From Rhodoligotrophos appendicifer (GTDB lineage Bacteria > Pseudomonadota > Alphaproteobacteria > Rhizobiales > Im1), in the NCBI RefSeq assembly GCF_007474605.1, contig NZ_VHKL01000017.1, positions 1-64,000 on the forward strand: 64,000 nt of DNA, given 5' to 3'. The notes below the pieces were generated by a model, which had not been told where the DNA came from, did no database searches, and saw only the letters and a program-made list of their open reading frames with translations. Below are positions 42,439 to 51,694 of the stretch, piece by piece. The translations under genes were made by a program, and so were the position numbers. Numbering within the stretch: the stretch's first letter is position 1; each line of letters starts with the position of its first letter.

Positions 42439-43934
42439 TCCACCGGTTCCGGCACGTTCATTTGACGGCCCACATTGTTTGGTTTCGGCAGGTCCTTATG
42501 AACTGCCCAGATAGCGTTCAGCGTATCGAAGATCTCCTGTCGCATAGGGGCAGCTTTCTGAGCATGTGTATCGACATGCAACAGCATTTGCTCTGTAGTG
42601 CAGAGAAGGTCTCCCGTCCGTGCATGAAACATCTGATGGAAGAAATGGAGCCGCTTTCTGTCAAATCCGAGAAGTTGCGTAGTGAAGGTAAGAGGCTCGC
42701 CGCCGGCAACTTCCTTGACGTAATTGATGTGGGTTTCAACCGTATAGAAAGACAATCCAGATGCGCGATAGTCCTCGTCATCACCAATGAAGCGGAACAA
42801 TGCATCCGTCGCGTCACCGAATGCGGTGAGGTAATAGGCTTCGCTCATATGATTGTTATAATCCACCCACTGCGGCGATACGGTTGTTTCGTACAGCTTC
42901 AGCGGGGCATCGATGGAATCGCCCTTGGTCCAGGGCTTCTGCCCCCGGGCCCTATATGTCGTCGCCTCCTCGTGCGCTAGAATCGATCCGGCACCGATTT
43001 TGTGCTGCTGAAGCACGCGCATAAGGTCCACGAGAACGTCATTACGAATGGCTTCGAGTTCCCGAACGGAACGCCCCGCCGCTTGCTCTTCGCACCCTTC
43101 AATCAGCCGGCTGTTTAGAGTGTCGTTCCAGACGGGATATTTGAGATCCGTCCAGGGAAGGTCCATGGTCGGATCGAATTGCGCCATGAAATGGCGCATT
43201 CCTCCCGGACCGCCTGCCAGATGATAGGTCAGGAAGGACCCCATGAAGGCCCAGCGCAAGCCGGCCGAATAGATGATCGAATCATCGATCTGGGCCGTAG
43301 TCGCAACTCCCTTGTTGAGGATATGCAACGCCTCCCGCCACAACGCTTCCTGGAGACGGTCGCAAATATATCCTTCGATCTCTTTCTGCAGCCTCAGCAC
43401 ATGCATGCCGATGCGTTCGTAATAGGCTTGCGCGCGATTCATGGCGGCAACGGTTGTCTTGTCGCCGGGAACGAGTTCCACCAGCGGCAGGAGGTAGACT
43501 GGATTAAAGGGATGGCCGATGACCACGCGTTCCGGATGCCGCTTGCATTCCGATTGGAGGCGCGAAGGGAGAAATCCTGACGAGGACGAGGCGATGATGA
43601 CATCAGGGTCTGCAATGGCGTCGACTTTTGAGAACAAGCCGATCTTGAGGTCCTCGCGCTCAGGTGCAGCCTCTTGGATGAACCCGGTATTAGCGGCAAC
43701 CTCCTCCAGCGAGCGCGTGAAACTCAGCGTCCCGGGTTTCGAGGGTGCGGCGGGAAGAAGTTTCGACATGGCCGGCCACGCGGTTTCGATCATGCCTCGC
43801 ATGCGATCTTCCGCACCCTCGGCAGGGTCGGTGGCGATGACATCTATGCCTCGGACGAGAAGCCGTGCTGCCCATCCTGCACCGATGACGCCAGATCCAA
43901 TAATGCCTACTGCCTTAATGTGTGGGTCAGTCAT
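42435..43934 (-). CDS. cdhA: Fused L-carnitine dehydrogenase / betainyl-CoA thioesterase
   Basis: The 499 residues join two enzymes. Residues 6-300 are an L-carnitine dehydrogenase of the 3-hydroxyacyl-CoA dehydrogenase type: NAD motif GSGVIGAGWAA (13-23), active-site region IGHPFNPVYLLPLVE (H141), and the C-terminal dimer domain. Residues 345-485 form a hotdog thioesterase with WVDYNNHMSEAYYL (D358, N361). Such fusions are known in rhizobia, where they oxidise L-carnitine to 3-dehydrocarnitine and hydrolyse betainyl-CoA to glycine betaine. With the BKACE gene 121 bases upstream the pathway is complete. Confidence is high for the fold, good for the substrate. Confidence 0.92.
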   Translation of the reverse strand: MTDPHIKAVGIIGSGVIGAGWAARLLVRGIDVIATDPAEGAEDRMRGMIETAWPAMSKLLPAAPSKPGTLSFTRSLEEVAANTGFIQEAAPEREDLKIGLFSKVDAIADPDVIIASSSSGFLPSRLQSECKRHPERVVIGHPFNPVYLLPLVELVPGDKTTVAAMNRAQAYYERIGMHVLRLQKEIEGYICDRLQEALWREALHILNKGVATTAQIDDSIIYSAGLRWAFMGSFLTYHLAGGPGGMRHFMAQFDPTMDLPWTDLKYPVWNDTLNSRLIEGCEEQAAGRSVRELEAIRNDVLVDLMRVLQQHKIGAGSILAHEEATTYRARGQKPWTKGDSIDAPLKLYETTVSPQWVDYNNHMSEAYYLTAFGDATDALFRFIGDDEDYRASGLSFYTVETHINYVKEVAGGEPLTFTTQLLGFDRKRLHFFHQMFHARTGDLLCTTEQMLLHVDTHAQKAAPMRQEIFDTLNAIWAVHKDLPKPNNVGRQMNVPEPVE

Positions 43935-44055
43935 GAAAATAACGCCTTCATCCAGACTTTTGTCGTCGGAGAACTGCTAAAAACAGAGGCCAGGCCTCCA
44001 GAGATGCTTCATTGGGGCCGTGTCACCCAGCGTCACGGTCATGTGCCCAGCAGGC

Positions 44056-44949
44056 TCAAAGAGGCTGCTTCAAACCCAGGATTTCTCGTGCCTCGCTGGG
44101 ACTTGCCACCTTTGTTCCCAACAACTCGATGATCTTGACCGCTCGTTCGACGAGGCTTCCATTGGAGGCATAGACTCCCTTGTCCAGATAGAGATTATCT
44201 TCCAGTCCAACCCGGACATGCCCTCCAAGAAGCACCATCTGCGCCACCATCGGCATTTGCCAACGACCGATGCCGAAGCCTGCGAACACCGCGTCCTTTG
44301 GCATGAGCCCGACCTGATAAGTGGCAGTTTCCGGACCAACCGGTGCTCCCCAAGGAATGCCAAGGCACAACTGGAACATCGGCTTGCCCTCGATCAGTCC
44401 TTCTTCGACGAGTTGCTTGGCAAACCACAAATTGCCGGAGTCGAAAATCTCCATTTCTGGTTTTACGCCGTAGGATTTGATCAGCCGGGCTTGCTCGCGA
44501 AGCTGCGTTGGGGTCTGCACGACAATGCCTTGCCCATCCCCGAAGTTGAGGGAGCCGCAATCCAGGGTGCAGATCTCGGGTCGCAGCGCCTTGACATGGA
44601 GCAGGCGCTCCTCCGGTCCCACCAGGTCGGTGCCGCCGCCAAACGTCATAGGGTGTATCCCATCTCCGATGACGAGATCGCCGCCCATGCCGGCAGTAAG
44701 ATTGATGATCACGTCGGTCTTGGCGGCTTTGATGCGCTCCACCACCTCCGCATAATAATCGACGTTACGGGTGCCCTTGCCGGTCTTTGGTTCCCTCACG
44801 TGACAGTGGACAATTGCTGCACCAGCACGGTGCGCTTCGAGAGCGGAATTCGCGATCTGCTCTGGTGTGACCGGAATGGCGGGGTGCTTGCCGACCGTGT
44901 CGCCGGCGCCGGTGATGGCACAGGTGATGATGACCTTTGGCGTCAACAT
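44056..44949 (-). CDS. Dehydrocarnitine cleavage enzyme, BKACE (DUF849) family
   Basis: The 297-residue protein belongs to the beta-keto acid cleavage enzyme family, zinc-dependent TIM barrels that react a beta-keto acid with acetyl-CoA. Visible signs are [11 protein letters not shown] at the N-terminus, the metal ligands H48 and H50 in VHCHVRE, and the C-terminal barrel strands with [17 protein letters not shown]. Next to L-carnitine dehydrogenase the expected reaction is 3-dehydrocarnitine plus acetyl-CoA to betainyl-CoA plus acetoacetate (CdhC role). It heads the operon and is divergent from the regulator. Confidence 0.92.
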   Translation of the reverse strand: MLTPKVIITCAITGAGDTVGKHPAIPVTPEQIANSALEAHRAGAAIVHCHVREPKTGKGTRNVDYYAEVVERIKAAKTDVIINLTAGMGGDLVIGDGIHPMTFGGGTDLVGPEERLLHVKALRPEICTLDCGSLNFGDGQGIVVQTPTQLREQARLIKSYGVKPEMEIFDSGNLWFAKQLVEEGLIEGKPMFQLCLGIPWGAPVGPETATYQVGLMPKDAVFAGFGIGRWQMPMVAQMVLLGGHVRVGLEDNLYLDKGVYASNGSLVERAVKIIELLGTKVASPSEAREILGLKQPL

Positions 44950-45030
44950 AGGCGTCTTTTTCTCCCCTCAATAGTCGTCGTTTTGGGTTTGAGACCGGCG
45001 CGGAGCATAACGCAACAACTCTGACCGACT

Positions 45031-45045
45031 TGACGTTTTTCGTCA
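45031..45045. promoter_or_regulatory. TGACG-N5-CGTCA palindrome in the divergent regulator region
   Basis: A perfect inverted repeat, TGACG TTTTT CGTCA, lies in the 161 bases between the BKACE gene (starts at 44949, minus) and the regulator (GTG 45111, plus). Its position suits an operator for the adjacent AraC-type activator or for another regulator. AraC proteins usually read direct repeats, so the assignment is tentative. No convincing -10 box could be fixed for either gene. Confidence 0.4.
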
Positions 45046-45110
45046 TTGACTTGATCCTTTACGACAAGACCGTTCTTTGGCGACGATCGAGATCAAGGAA
45101 GCCAGTTCAA

Positions 45111-46055
45111 GTGAAGCGTGACATTGCCTTTGTGCTGTTTCCGAGATTTTCGATGATCGCCTTGTTTGGGGCACTGGAGCCCCTGCGCGTCGCGAACCGA
45201 TTTGCAGGCCCGGTATTCTCCTGGCGTTTCGTTTCCTCGGACGGCGCGCCCGTCGCTGCTTCGAACGAAATTCCTGTCACTGCCGAGGCCAAGCTGACGG
45301 ACATCGGCAGACCAGATCTGGCCCTGTTCTGTGCAAGCTATCACCCAGAGCGCAATTATACGCGCTCCGTCGTGTCTCATGTGCGGCGTCTGGCGAGGCT
45401 GGGTATCGATTTGGGAGGGGTGGACACGGGACCATTTCTACTCGGGGAGGCGGGTGTGCTGGACGGCCATCGGGCAACTTGTCATTGGGAAAGTTTGCCC
45501 GGTTTCCGGGAGAGCTATCCCGAGGTGGATGCCACTCAAACACTGTATGAGATTGATCGAGGCCGGCTCACCTGTTCAGGGGGCGCGGCGACGATCGATA
45601 TGATGCTGGATTATATCGGGCGCATCCATGGGGGTGAGCTCGCCGTGAGGGTTGCCGACCAACTGGTTCACTCTCGCTTGCCTTCGGCCCCTGCAGCCGG
45701 ACGGCTGCCGGCTCATGTGCGTTATCAGGTTGGTGATCAGCGACTTATTTTGATCCTTGAGGCGATGGAGCGCCATACGGAAGAGCCTATTTCTCTAGAT
45801 CGGCTTGCCGCTATGGGGGGCGTCTCCCTTCGCCAGATGGAACGCCTCTTTCAGGTTCGGCTGGGAGCCCCGCCGAACCGGATTTATCGTCGCTTACGCC
45901 TGGAACATGGGGAGCATTTGCTCTCGTATTCCCGCTTAAGTGTCACCGATGTCGCCATGGCTTGTGGATTCCAGGGCCTGTCGCAATTTTCCAGGGCCTT
46001 TAGTCGACATTTTGGGTTTCCGCCATCGTCTCACCGGACAGAGGGAGATCATTGA
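45111..46055 (+). CDS. GlxA/CdhR-like AraC-family transcriptional regulator
   Basis: The protein has an N-terminal DJ-1/PfpI-like ligand domain (about residues 1-185, opening KRDIAFVLFPRFSMIALFGA) and a C-terminal AraC HTH pair (about 215-310: LDRLAAMGGVSLRQMERLFQ and VTDVAMACGFQGLSQFSRAF). This architecture is that of CdhR, the carnitine-responsive activator in Pseudomonas. The start chosen is GTG at 45111 (314 residues), since it begins at the conserved domain; a TTG at 45030 would span the palindrome. It is divergent from the carnitine operon and 63 bases before coxG on the same strand. Confidence 0.87.
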   Translation: MKRDIAFVLFPRFSMIALFGALEPLRVANRFAGPVFSWRFVSSDGAPVAASNEIPVTAEAKLTDIGRPDLALFCASYHPERNYTRSVVSHVRRLARLGIDLGGVDTGPFLLGEAGVLDGHRATCHWESLPGFRESYPEVDATQTLYEIDRGRLTCSGGAATIDMMLDYIGRIHGGELAVRVADQLVHSRLPSAPAAGRLPAHVRYQVGDQRLILILEAMERHTEEPISLDRLAAMGGVSLRQMERLFQVRLGAPPNRIYRRLRLEHGEHLLSYSRLSVTDVAMACGFQGLSQFSRAFSRHFGFPPSSHRTEGDH

Positions 46056-46084
46056 CGATACCCTTTCTGAGACTCTGCTATAAG
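46052..46084 (+). promoter_or_regulatory. Weak candidate promoter before coxG
   Basis: TTGACG (46052-46057) overlaps the stop codon of the regulator. Downstream, TGCTAT (46076-46081, spacer 18) and TATAAG (46079-46084, spacer 21) are possible -10 boxes. Neither combination is strong, so coxG may also be read from the regulator's transcript. Confidence 0.25.
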
Positions 46085-46118
46085 TTTCCGTCCAGTTTGG
46101 CCGCAGGGAGAGAATGCA

Positions 46119-46793
46119 ATGAAGATGACAGGTGAATACGCTCTCGCGGCGCCCCGTCAGGATGTATGGGCTGCGTTGAATGATCCGGCTGTTTTGAAGG
46201 AGTGTATCCCCGGCTGCGAAACCATTGAAAAGATCAGCGACACGGAGATGGAGGCGACCGCAAAAATGAAGGTGGGGCCGGTCAGTGCACGCTTTAAAGG
46301 CCGGGTTACGCTGAGTGACCTCGATCCCCCGAACGGCTACACGATCTCGGGTGAGGGATCTGGGGGGGCTGCAGGTTTCGCCAAGGGAGGCGCCAAAGTC
46401 AGGTTATCTGATGGCGCAGCTGGCGGAACGTTGCTGAGTTATGATGTGGATGCCACCGTAGGCGGCAAGTTGGCGCAGATCGGCCAGCGGCTTGTCGACC
46501 AGACCGCAAAGAAGATGGCAGATGAGTTCTTTTTGAAGTTCGCTGAGAAGGTGGGGCGCGCGCCGGCCTCCCCTATAGACGTCGCCGTCCCGTCGGCTGC
46601 CCGGCTTGACGCGGATTCGGTTTCCGCTCCCCCGGCGATGGCCTCACCCGTAGCCCCCATTGCGCCGACGACTCCGCCGGTGGCCCCCAGCGGCTCCGTG
46701 GGCACCCGCTGGGCTGCCATACTGCTTCTCGTACTCGTCGCTGTCGCCATGATCTACTATTTTCGGATGGGCGGGTCTGCGTCAGCCCCTTGA
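46119..46793 (+). CDS. coxG: CoxG-like SRPBCC protein with membrane anchor
   Basis: CoxG proteins tether the molybdenum CO dehydrogenase to the membrane and assist electron transfer to quinone. The 224 residues comprise an SRPBCC domain (about 1-145, [20 protein letters not shown] and [11 protein letters not shown]), a Pro/Ala/Ser linker (about 150-190), and one C-terminal membrane helix (about 196-213, [18 protein letters not shown]). The ATG follows GGGAGAG. It is the first of the cox genes. Confidence 0.88.
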   Translation: MKMTGEYALAAPRQDVWAALNDPAVLKECIPGCETIEKISDTEMEATAKMKVGPVSARFKGRVTLSDLDPPNGYTISGEGSGGAAGFAKGGAKVRLSDGAAGGTLLSYDVDATVGGKLAQIGQRLVDQTAKKMADEFFLKFAEKVGRAPASPIDVAVPSAARLDADSVSAPPAMASPVAPIAPTTPPVAPSGSVGTRWAAILLLVLVAVAMIYYFRMGGSASAP

Positions 46794-46900
46794 CCGGCTC
46801 CAAGAACTGGCGCCACACTGGAATGGGTCTAGAAAACGGGTCCGTCTTGATCGGGCCTGTGGGTCATTCATTTGACTCGAGGCAGGGGAGTCGCTCAGAA

Positions 46901-47383
46901 ATGTCAGAAGTAACGATGAAGGTGAACGGCAAGGCGGTCTCTGGACAGGTCGAAGGTCGCACGCTGCTTGTTGATTTCCTCCGGGTGAACCTGGGCCTCA
47001 CCGGAACCCACGTGGGTTGCGATACGAGCCAGTGCGGCGCCTGCGTTGTCCATGTCGATGGGAAATCGATAAAGTCGTGCACTATTCTGGCGTTGCAATG
47101 TCAAGACGCTGAGGTGAAGACGATCGAGGGTTTGGCTCAGAACGGCGTACTGCACCCGATGCAGGAGGCATTTCGCGAGCATCACGGGCTGCAGTGTGGC
47201 TTCTGTACCCCCGGCATGATCATGGCGGCGGTCGATATCGTCAATCGACATCCGGATGGGCTGGACGAGAAGACCATTCGCCACGAGCTTGAGGGCAACA
47301 TCTGTCGCTGCACAGGCTACCATAACATTGTGAAAGCCATCAGTTCAGTCGCAAATAAAAAGTCTGCACAAGCAGCTGCTTAA
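46901..47383 (+). CDS. coxS: Molybdenum hydroxylase small subunit, 2[2Fe-2S] (CoxS type)
   Basis: This is the iron-sulfur subunit that passes electrons from the Mo site to FAD. The start is ATG at 46901 ([15 protein letters not shown]) after AGGGGAG, giving 160 residues; the frame is open to 46790 but without similarity. The plant-type cluster uses [13 protein letters not shown] plus a later Cys. The second cluster uses QCGFCTPGM and [11 protein letters not shown]. The order S-L-M is that of form II operons. Confidence 0.94.
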   Translation: MSEVTMKVNGKAVSGQVEGRTLLVDFLRVNLGLTGTHVGCDTSQCGACVVHVDGKSIKSCTILALQCQDAEVKTIEGLAQNGVLHPMQEAFREHHGLQCGFCTPGMIMAAVDIVNRHPDGLDEKTIRHELEGNICRCTGYHNIVKAISSVANKKSAQAAA

Positions 47384-47404
47384 ACAATCTGGGGGAGACG
47401 TCCA

Positions 47405-49774
47405 ATGAATGAGAGCGGCATCGGCAAACGTGTCCTTCGCAAGGAGGATCATCGTTTCATCACTGGAAAGGGAAGATATACTGACGATATCAATCTTCCG
47501 CATCAGACATATGCCTCCTTTGTTCGCTCACCGCATGCACATGCAAACATTCTGAGCATTGATGCTTCCGCGGCTAGGGCAGCACCTGGCGTTGTTGGAG
47601 TCTTGACAGGGGACGATCTTGCTGCGGACAAGATTGGTGGCCTGATCTGCGGTTGGATGATCCATTCTAAGGACGGAACGCCCATGAAGGCGGGTCCACA
47701 TCCCGCTTTGGCGCAAGGCAAAGTGCGCTATGTCGGCGACAGTGTCGCTGTGGTCATTGCAGAGACCCCAGAGCTTGCGCAGGCGGGCGCCGAACTGCTC
47801 GAAATCGCTTATGAGCCGCTCGCAGCCACAATTTCGACGGCCGGCGCGCGGACTTCATCTGCCCCGCCCGTGCATGAAGTAGCTCCCGACAATATTGTTT
47901 ACGAATGGTCGCTTGGTGATTCTGAGGCCGTCGCGCAGGCTTTTTCTCGCGCAGACCATGTCACGAAGATCGATTTGGTCAATAATCGGCTGATCCCGAA
48001 CGCGATGGAGGTTCGTGCGGCCATTGGCGATTATGACTCTGGGTCTGATAGCTTTACGCTTTATACGACGAGCCAAAATCCGCATGTGGCCCGTCTCGTC
48101 TTGGCGGCCTTCGTCGGCATTGCTCCGGAGCACAAGCTTCGGGTCATCGCCCCTGACGTTGGCGGCGGTTTTGGCAGCAAGATATTCATCTATCCGGAAG
48201 AGACGGTATGCGTCTGGGCCGCAAAGAAAGTGGGTCGTCCAGTCAAGTGGGCGGGTGACAGGTCCGAGGCGTTCGTGGCTGATGCTCATGGGCGAGATCA
48301 CGTAACGCATGCCGAACTGGCGCTAGCCAAAGACGGAAAGTTTCTCGCTCTCAAAGTCCATACGACCGCCAATCTCGGTGCCTATCTGTCGACCTTCGCC
48401 TCCTGCGTTCCGACTTATCTATACGCCACGCTGCTCTCCGGTCAGTATGACCTACCGGCGATTTATGCAGAAGTGGACGCCGTTTACACCAATACGGCGC
48501 CGGTGGATGCCTATCGCGGTGCAGGTAGGCCTGAAGCCACTTACGTCATCGAACGCATCGTTGAGACGGCGGCGCGCGAGTTGAACATCGATCCGGCGGA
48601 ACTCAGACGGCGGAACTTTATCACCACCTTTCCCCATCAGACTCCTGTCATCATGATGTATGATGCTGGCGATTATCACGCATCTCTCGAGAAGGCATGC
48701 GAGATCATCGACTATAAAGGCTTTGCAAGACGCCGGGCGGAAAGTGAAAGCTGCGGCAAGCTTCGGGGCATCGGGTTCTCAACCTACATCGAGGCTTGCG
48801 GTATCGCGCCTTCGGCAGCAGTCGGATCGTTGGGTGCGGGGGTCGGGCTTTGGGAATCGGCGGAAGTGCGCGTGAATCCCACCGGAAGTGTTGAGGTTCT
48901 GACTGGCTCCCACGCCCATGGCCAGGGGCATGAGACGACTTTCGCGCAGTTGGTATCCGACCGTTTAGGAATTCCAATCGACCAGGTCTCGATCGTTCAT
49001 GGTGACACGGACAAGGTGCAGTTCGGGATGGGAACTTATGGCTCCCGCTCCGGTGCAGTCGGCATGTCGGCAATCTTCAAAGCGCTGGAGAAGGTAGAAG
49101 CCAAGGCGCGGAAGGTGGCGGCTCATGTCATGGAGGCGTCCGAAGGGGATATCGAGTTCAAGGACGGATCGTTCACTGTCAAGGGAACGGACAAGAAGAT
49201 GGCATTCGGGGAGGTCGCCCTGGCCGCCTATGTCGCTCATAAATTTCCCACCAGCGAGATCGAACCGGGCCTTAAGGAAGGCGCGTTTTACGACCCTTCA
49301 AACTTCACCTTCCCAGCAGGATGCCATATTTGCGAACTTGAGATCGATCCTGAGAGTGGGATCACCAAAATCGTGAACTGGGTCGCTGTCGATGATTTCG
49401 GCGAGCTGATAAATCCAATGATAGTGGAGGGTCAGGTTCATGGCGGAATCGCGCAGGGCGTAGGTCAGGCCCTGACTGAAGGGTGTCGCTATGATCTTGA
49501 AACAGGCCAGCTCCTGACTGGATCATACATGGACTACTGCATGCCCAGAGCCGATGATTTGCCAAACTTCGTGCTTGATTACACCATCACGCGGGCACCA
49601 TCTAACCCGCTTGGGATAAAGGGTTGTGGCGAAGCTGGAGCGATTGCGTCTCCCGCCGCGGTGATCAATGCCATAACCGATGCCTTGCAAATTCGCGATA
49701 TTCCAATGCCGGCCACCCCTGAGACGGTGTGGCGGGCGGCGCGCGACCGTGCGCAGCGTCTGGCCGCCGAATAG
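47405..49774 (+). CDS. coxL: Molybdenum hydroxylase large subunit (form II CoxL-like)
   Basis: This is the molybdopterin cytosine dinucleotide subunit of a CO dehydrogenase-like enzyme, 789 residues. The active-site loop is AYRGAGR (residues 369-375), the form II signature; true CO oxidisers have AYxCSFR with the Cys that binds Cu. The catalytic Glu is E743 in [11 protein letters not shown]. The family start [20 protein letters not shown] and Mo-cofactor segments such as [10 protein letters not shown] are present. CO oxidation is therefore not assured; an aldehyde, N-heterocycle or other small substrate is possible. Confidence 0.94.
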   Translation: MNESGIGKRVLRKEDHRFITGKGRYTDDINLPHQTYASFVRSPHAHANILSIDASAARAAPGVVGVLTGDDLAADKIGGLICGWMIHSKDGTPMKAGPHPALAQGKVRYVGDSVAVVIAETPELAQAGAELLEIAYEPLAATISTAGARTSSAPPVHEVAPDNIVYEWSLGDSEAVAQAFSRADHVTKIDLVNNRLIPNAMEVRAAIGDYDSGSDSFTLYTTSQNPHVARLVLAAFVGIAPEHKLRVIAPDVGGGFGSKIFIYPEETVCVWAAKKVGRPVKWAGDRSEAFVADAHGRDHVTHAELALAKDGKFLALKVHTTANLGAYLSTFASCVPTYLYATLLSGQYDLPAIYAEVDAVYTNTAPVDAYRGAGRPEATYVIERIVETAARELNIDPAELRRRNFITTFPHQTPVIMMYDAGDYHASLEKACEIIDYKGFARRRAESESCGKLRGIGFSTYIEACGIAPSAAVGSLGAGVGLWESAEVRVNPTGSVEVLTGSHAHGQGHETTFAQLVSDRLGIPIDQVSIVHGDTDKVQFGMGTYGSRSGAVGMSAIFKALEKVEAKARKVAAHVMEASEGDIEFKDGSFTVKGTDKKMAFGEVALAAYVAHKFPTSEIEPGLKEGAFYDPSNFTFPAGCHICELEIDPESGITKIVNWVAVDDFGELINPMIVEGQVHGGIAQGVGQALTEGCRYDLETGQLLTGSYMDYCMPRADDLPNFVLDYTITRAPSNPLGIKGCGEAGAIASPAAVINAITDALQIRDIPMPATPETVWRAARDRAQRLAAE

Positions 49775-49786
49775 GAGAGGGGACAC

Positions 49787-50581
49787 ATGTACGAATTTGA
49801 TTATCATCGTCCATCGACTGCGGAGGAGGCAGTGCGGTTGATGGCGGCGGCTTCCGACGGCAAGTATGTCTCTGGCGGCATGACTCTGATCCCGACACTG
49901 AAGCAGCGTTTGGCCCAGCCGTCGGACCTGATTGACCTCGGAGGTTTGAAAAACAGCGGCATTGAGGTGACATCAGGCTCCGTCATTATTAAGGCAGGAA
50001 CCATTCATGAATCCGTGGCCACATCGACTGACGTTAAGCAAGCAATACCGGCACTCGCCGAACTTGCTAGCTTGATTGGCGATCCCCATGTTCGCCATCG
50101 CGGGACAATCGGCGGCTCTGTCGCAAATAATGACCCCGCGGCCGATTACCCGGCCGCTTGTTTGGCATTGGGAGGCACGATCCACACGAACTCGCGCCAG
50201 ATCGCAGCCGCGGAGTTCTTCACAGGCATGTTCGAGACGGCTCTCGATGAAGGCGAGATCATTACAGCAGTCTCGTTTCCCATTCCCGAAAAGGCAGGGT
50301 ACGTAAAATTCCGCAATCCCGCTTCACGCTACGCCATGGTTGGCGTCTTTGTCGCTAAGACGCCGGGAGCGGTTCGCGTGGCGGTGACCGGTGCGGGAGC
50401 CTCTGTATTTCGGGTTGTCGAGATGGAAAATGCCTTGAGCAGCAACTTTTCACCCATGGCCTTACAAGCCGTATCCGTATCCGCCGACGGATTGAATTCT
50501 GATATTCATGCGAGTGCCGAATACCGGGCGCATTTGGTGGGTGTTATGGCGCGGCGAGCTGTCGAACGCGCAACCGGTTAA
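49787..50581 (+). CDS. coxM: Molybdenum hydroxylase FAD subunit (CoxM type)
   Basis: This medium subunit receives electrons from the Fe-S protein and passes them on through FAD. The 264 residues start MYEFDYHRPSTAEEAVRLMA. The flavin-binding segments are YVSGGMTLIPTLKQR (about 27-41) and HRGTIGGSVANNDPAADYPA (about 104-123). It follows coxL by 12 bases with a clear AGGAGAGG site. A hairpin and a 192-base gap precede coxD. Confidence 0.94.
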   Translation: MYEFDYHRPSTAEEAVRLMAAASDGKYVSGGMTLIPTLKQRLAQPSDLIDLGGLKNSGIEVTSGSVIIKAGTIHESVATSTDVKQAIPALAELASLIGDPHVRHRGTIGGSVANNDPAADYPAACLALGGTIHTNSRQIAAAEFFTGMFETALDEGEIITAVSFPIPEKAGYVKFRNPASRYAMVGVFVAKTPGAVRVAVTGAGASVFRVVEMENALSSNFSPMALQAVSVSADGLNSDIHASAEYRAHLVGVMARRAVERATG

Positions 50582-50604
50582 CGCGCGCTCCCCATGGGTT
50601 GCAT

Positions 50605-50636
50605 ACACTGCTTGGTATATTCCCTCCAAGCAGTGT
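50605..50636 (+). terminator. Hairpin after coxM
   Basis: ACACTGCTTGG (50605-50615) pairs perfectly with CCAAGCAGTGT (50626-50636) around a 10-base loop. Only GCTTCAACTT follows, so it is a weak terminator at best. It may protect or process the mRNA so that structural genes coxSLM outnumber the maturation genes. The rest of 50582-50773 shows no gene. Confidence 0.5.
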
Positions 50637-50773
50637 GCTTCAACTTGAGATCGGCGAAGTCCCATTTTCGTGTTGGAGGCAGTCTCCACATCCTGGGAAA
50701 ACGGCTATCCGGGATAGAAGGCAGGGATTTTCAAAACTATCGTCGGCTGCGAAGAGATTGACGAAGAGCCCTG

Positions 50774-51694
50774 ATGATTCCAACTCCCTCATCCGTTGAC
50801 GAGACCCTCACCTTACTTCAGCAAAACGGTTACATCGCTGATCGTGCTCTGGCGACGGTCCTCTTTCTGTCTCTCAAGATGGGGCGCCCTTTGTTTCTTG
50901 AGGGCGAAGCAGGCGTCGGCAAGACGGAGATTGCCAAGGTCCTGGCTGCGAGCCTGAACCGCAGGTTGATCCGTTTGCAATGCTATGAGGGGCTCGATAT
51001 CGCCTCGGCGGTCTATGAATGGAACTATCCTGCGCAGATGATCGAGATCCGCTTGGCTGAGGCCTCGGGCACCCTCGATCGCGAGCGTTTGGGCGCCGAC
51101 ATCTTTGCTGAACGTTTCCTTATCCGCCGGCCCCTTTTGCAGGCGCTGGAGCTGGCTGCCGGAGCACCTCCAGTGCTGCTCGTCGACGAACTCGACCGCA
51201 CCGATGAGGCCTTTGAAGCCTTTCTTCTCGAAATCCTGTCGGACTATCAGATCAGCATTCCGGAGCTTGGTACGATCAGAGCGGAACACCCTCCGATCGT
51301 CATCATCACCTCAAACCGAACGCGTGAGGTTCACGATGCGCTCAAGCGGCGCTGCCTCTACCATTGGGTCGGCTATCCCAGCGCCGAGCGCGAGTTGGAG
51401 ATTGTACGGGCTCGCGCGTCAGGAGCGTCGGCAGCCTTGTCTGCCGAAGTTGTAGCCTTCGTTCAGGCCCTCAGGTCCGAGGACCTCTTCAAGCGGCCGG
51501 GAATTGCTGAGACGATCGATTGGATCTCCGCTCTCGACGCGCTCGATCGGATTTCTTTGGATCCCACCACGATCAATGAGACCCTGGGCGTTCTGCTGAA
51601 ATATCAGGACGACATCGCCCGCATGGAGGGCTCAGAAGCGCACCGCCTACTGGCGGAAGTGCAGGCGGAAATTGCTGCAAGGGCTCGTCTGTGA
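50774..51694 (+). CDS. coxD: MoxR-type AAA ATPase (CoxD-like)
   Basis: CoxD is the AAA ATPase that with CoxE matures the Mo/Cu active site of CO dehydrogenase; the same pair accompanies other molybdenum hydroxylases. The 306 residues have Walker A GEAGVGKT (44-51), Walker B VLLVDELD (about 135-142) and sensor TSNRTREVHDALKRRC. The stop overlaps the GTG start of coxE by four bases. Confidence 0.91.
   Translation: MIPTPSSVDETLTLLQQNGYIADRALATVLFLSLKMGRPLFLEGEAGVGKTEIAKVLAASLNRRLIRLQCYEGLDIASAVYEWNYPAQMIEIRLAEASGTLDRERLGADIFAERFLIRRPLLQALELAAGAPPVLLVDELDRTDEAFEAFLLEILSDYQISIPELGTIRAEHPPIVIITSNRTREVHDALKRRCLYHWVGYPSAERELEIVRARASGASAALSAEVVAFVQALRSEDLFKRPGIAETIDWISALDALDRISLDPTTINETLGVLLKYQDDIARMEGSEAHRLLAEVQAEIAARARL

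Noticed and set aside
46790-46900. In-frame extension of coxS upstream of ATG 46901
   Set aside because: It has no similarity to Fe-S subunits, and AGGGGAG precedes the ATG at 46901.
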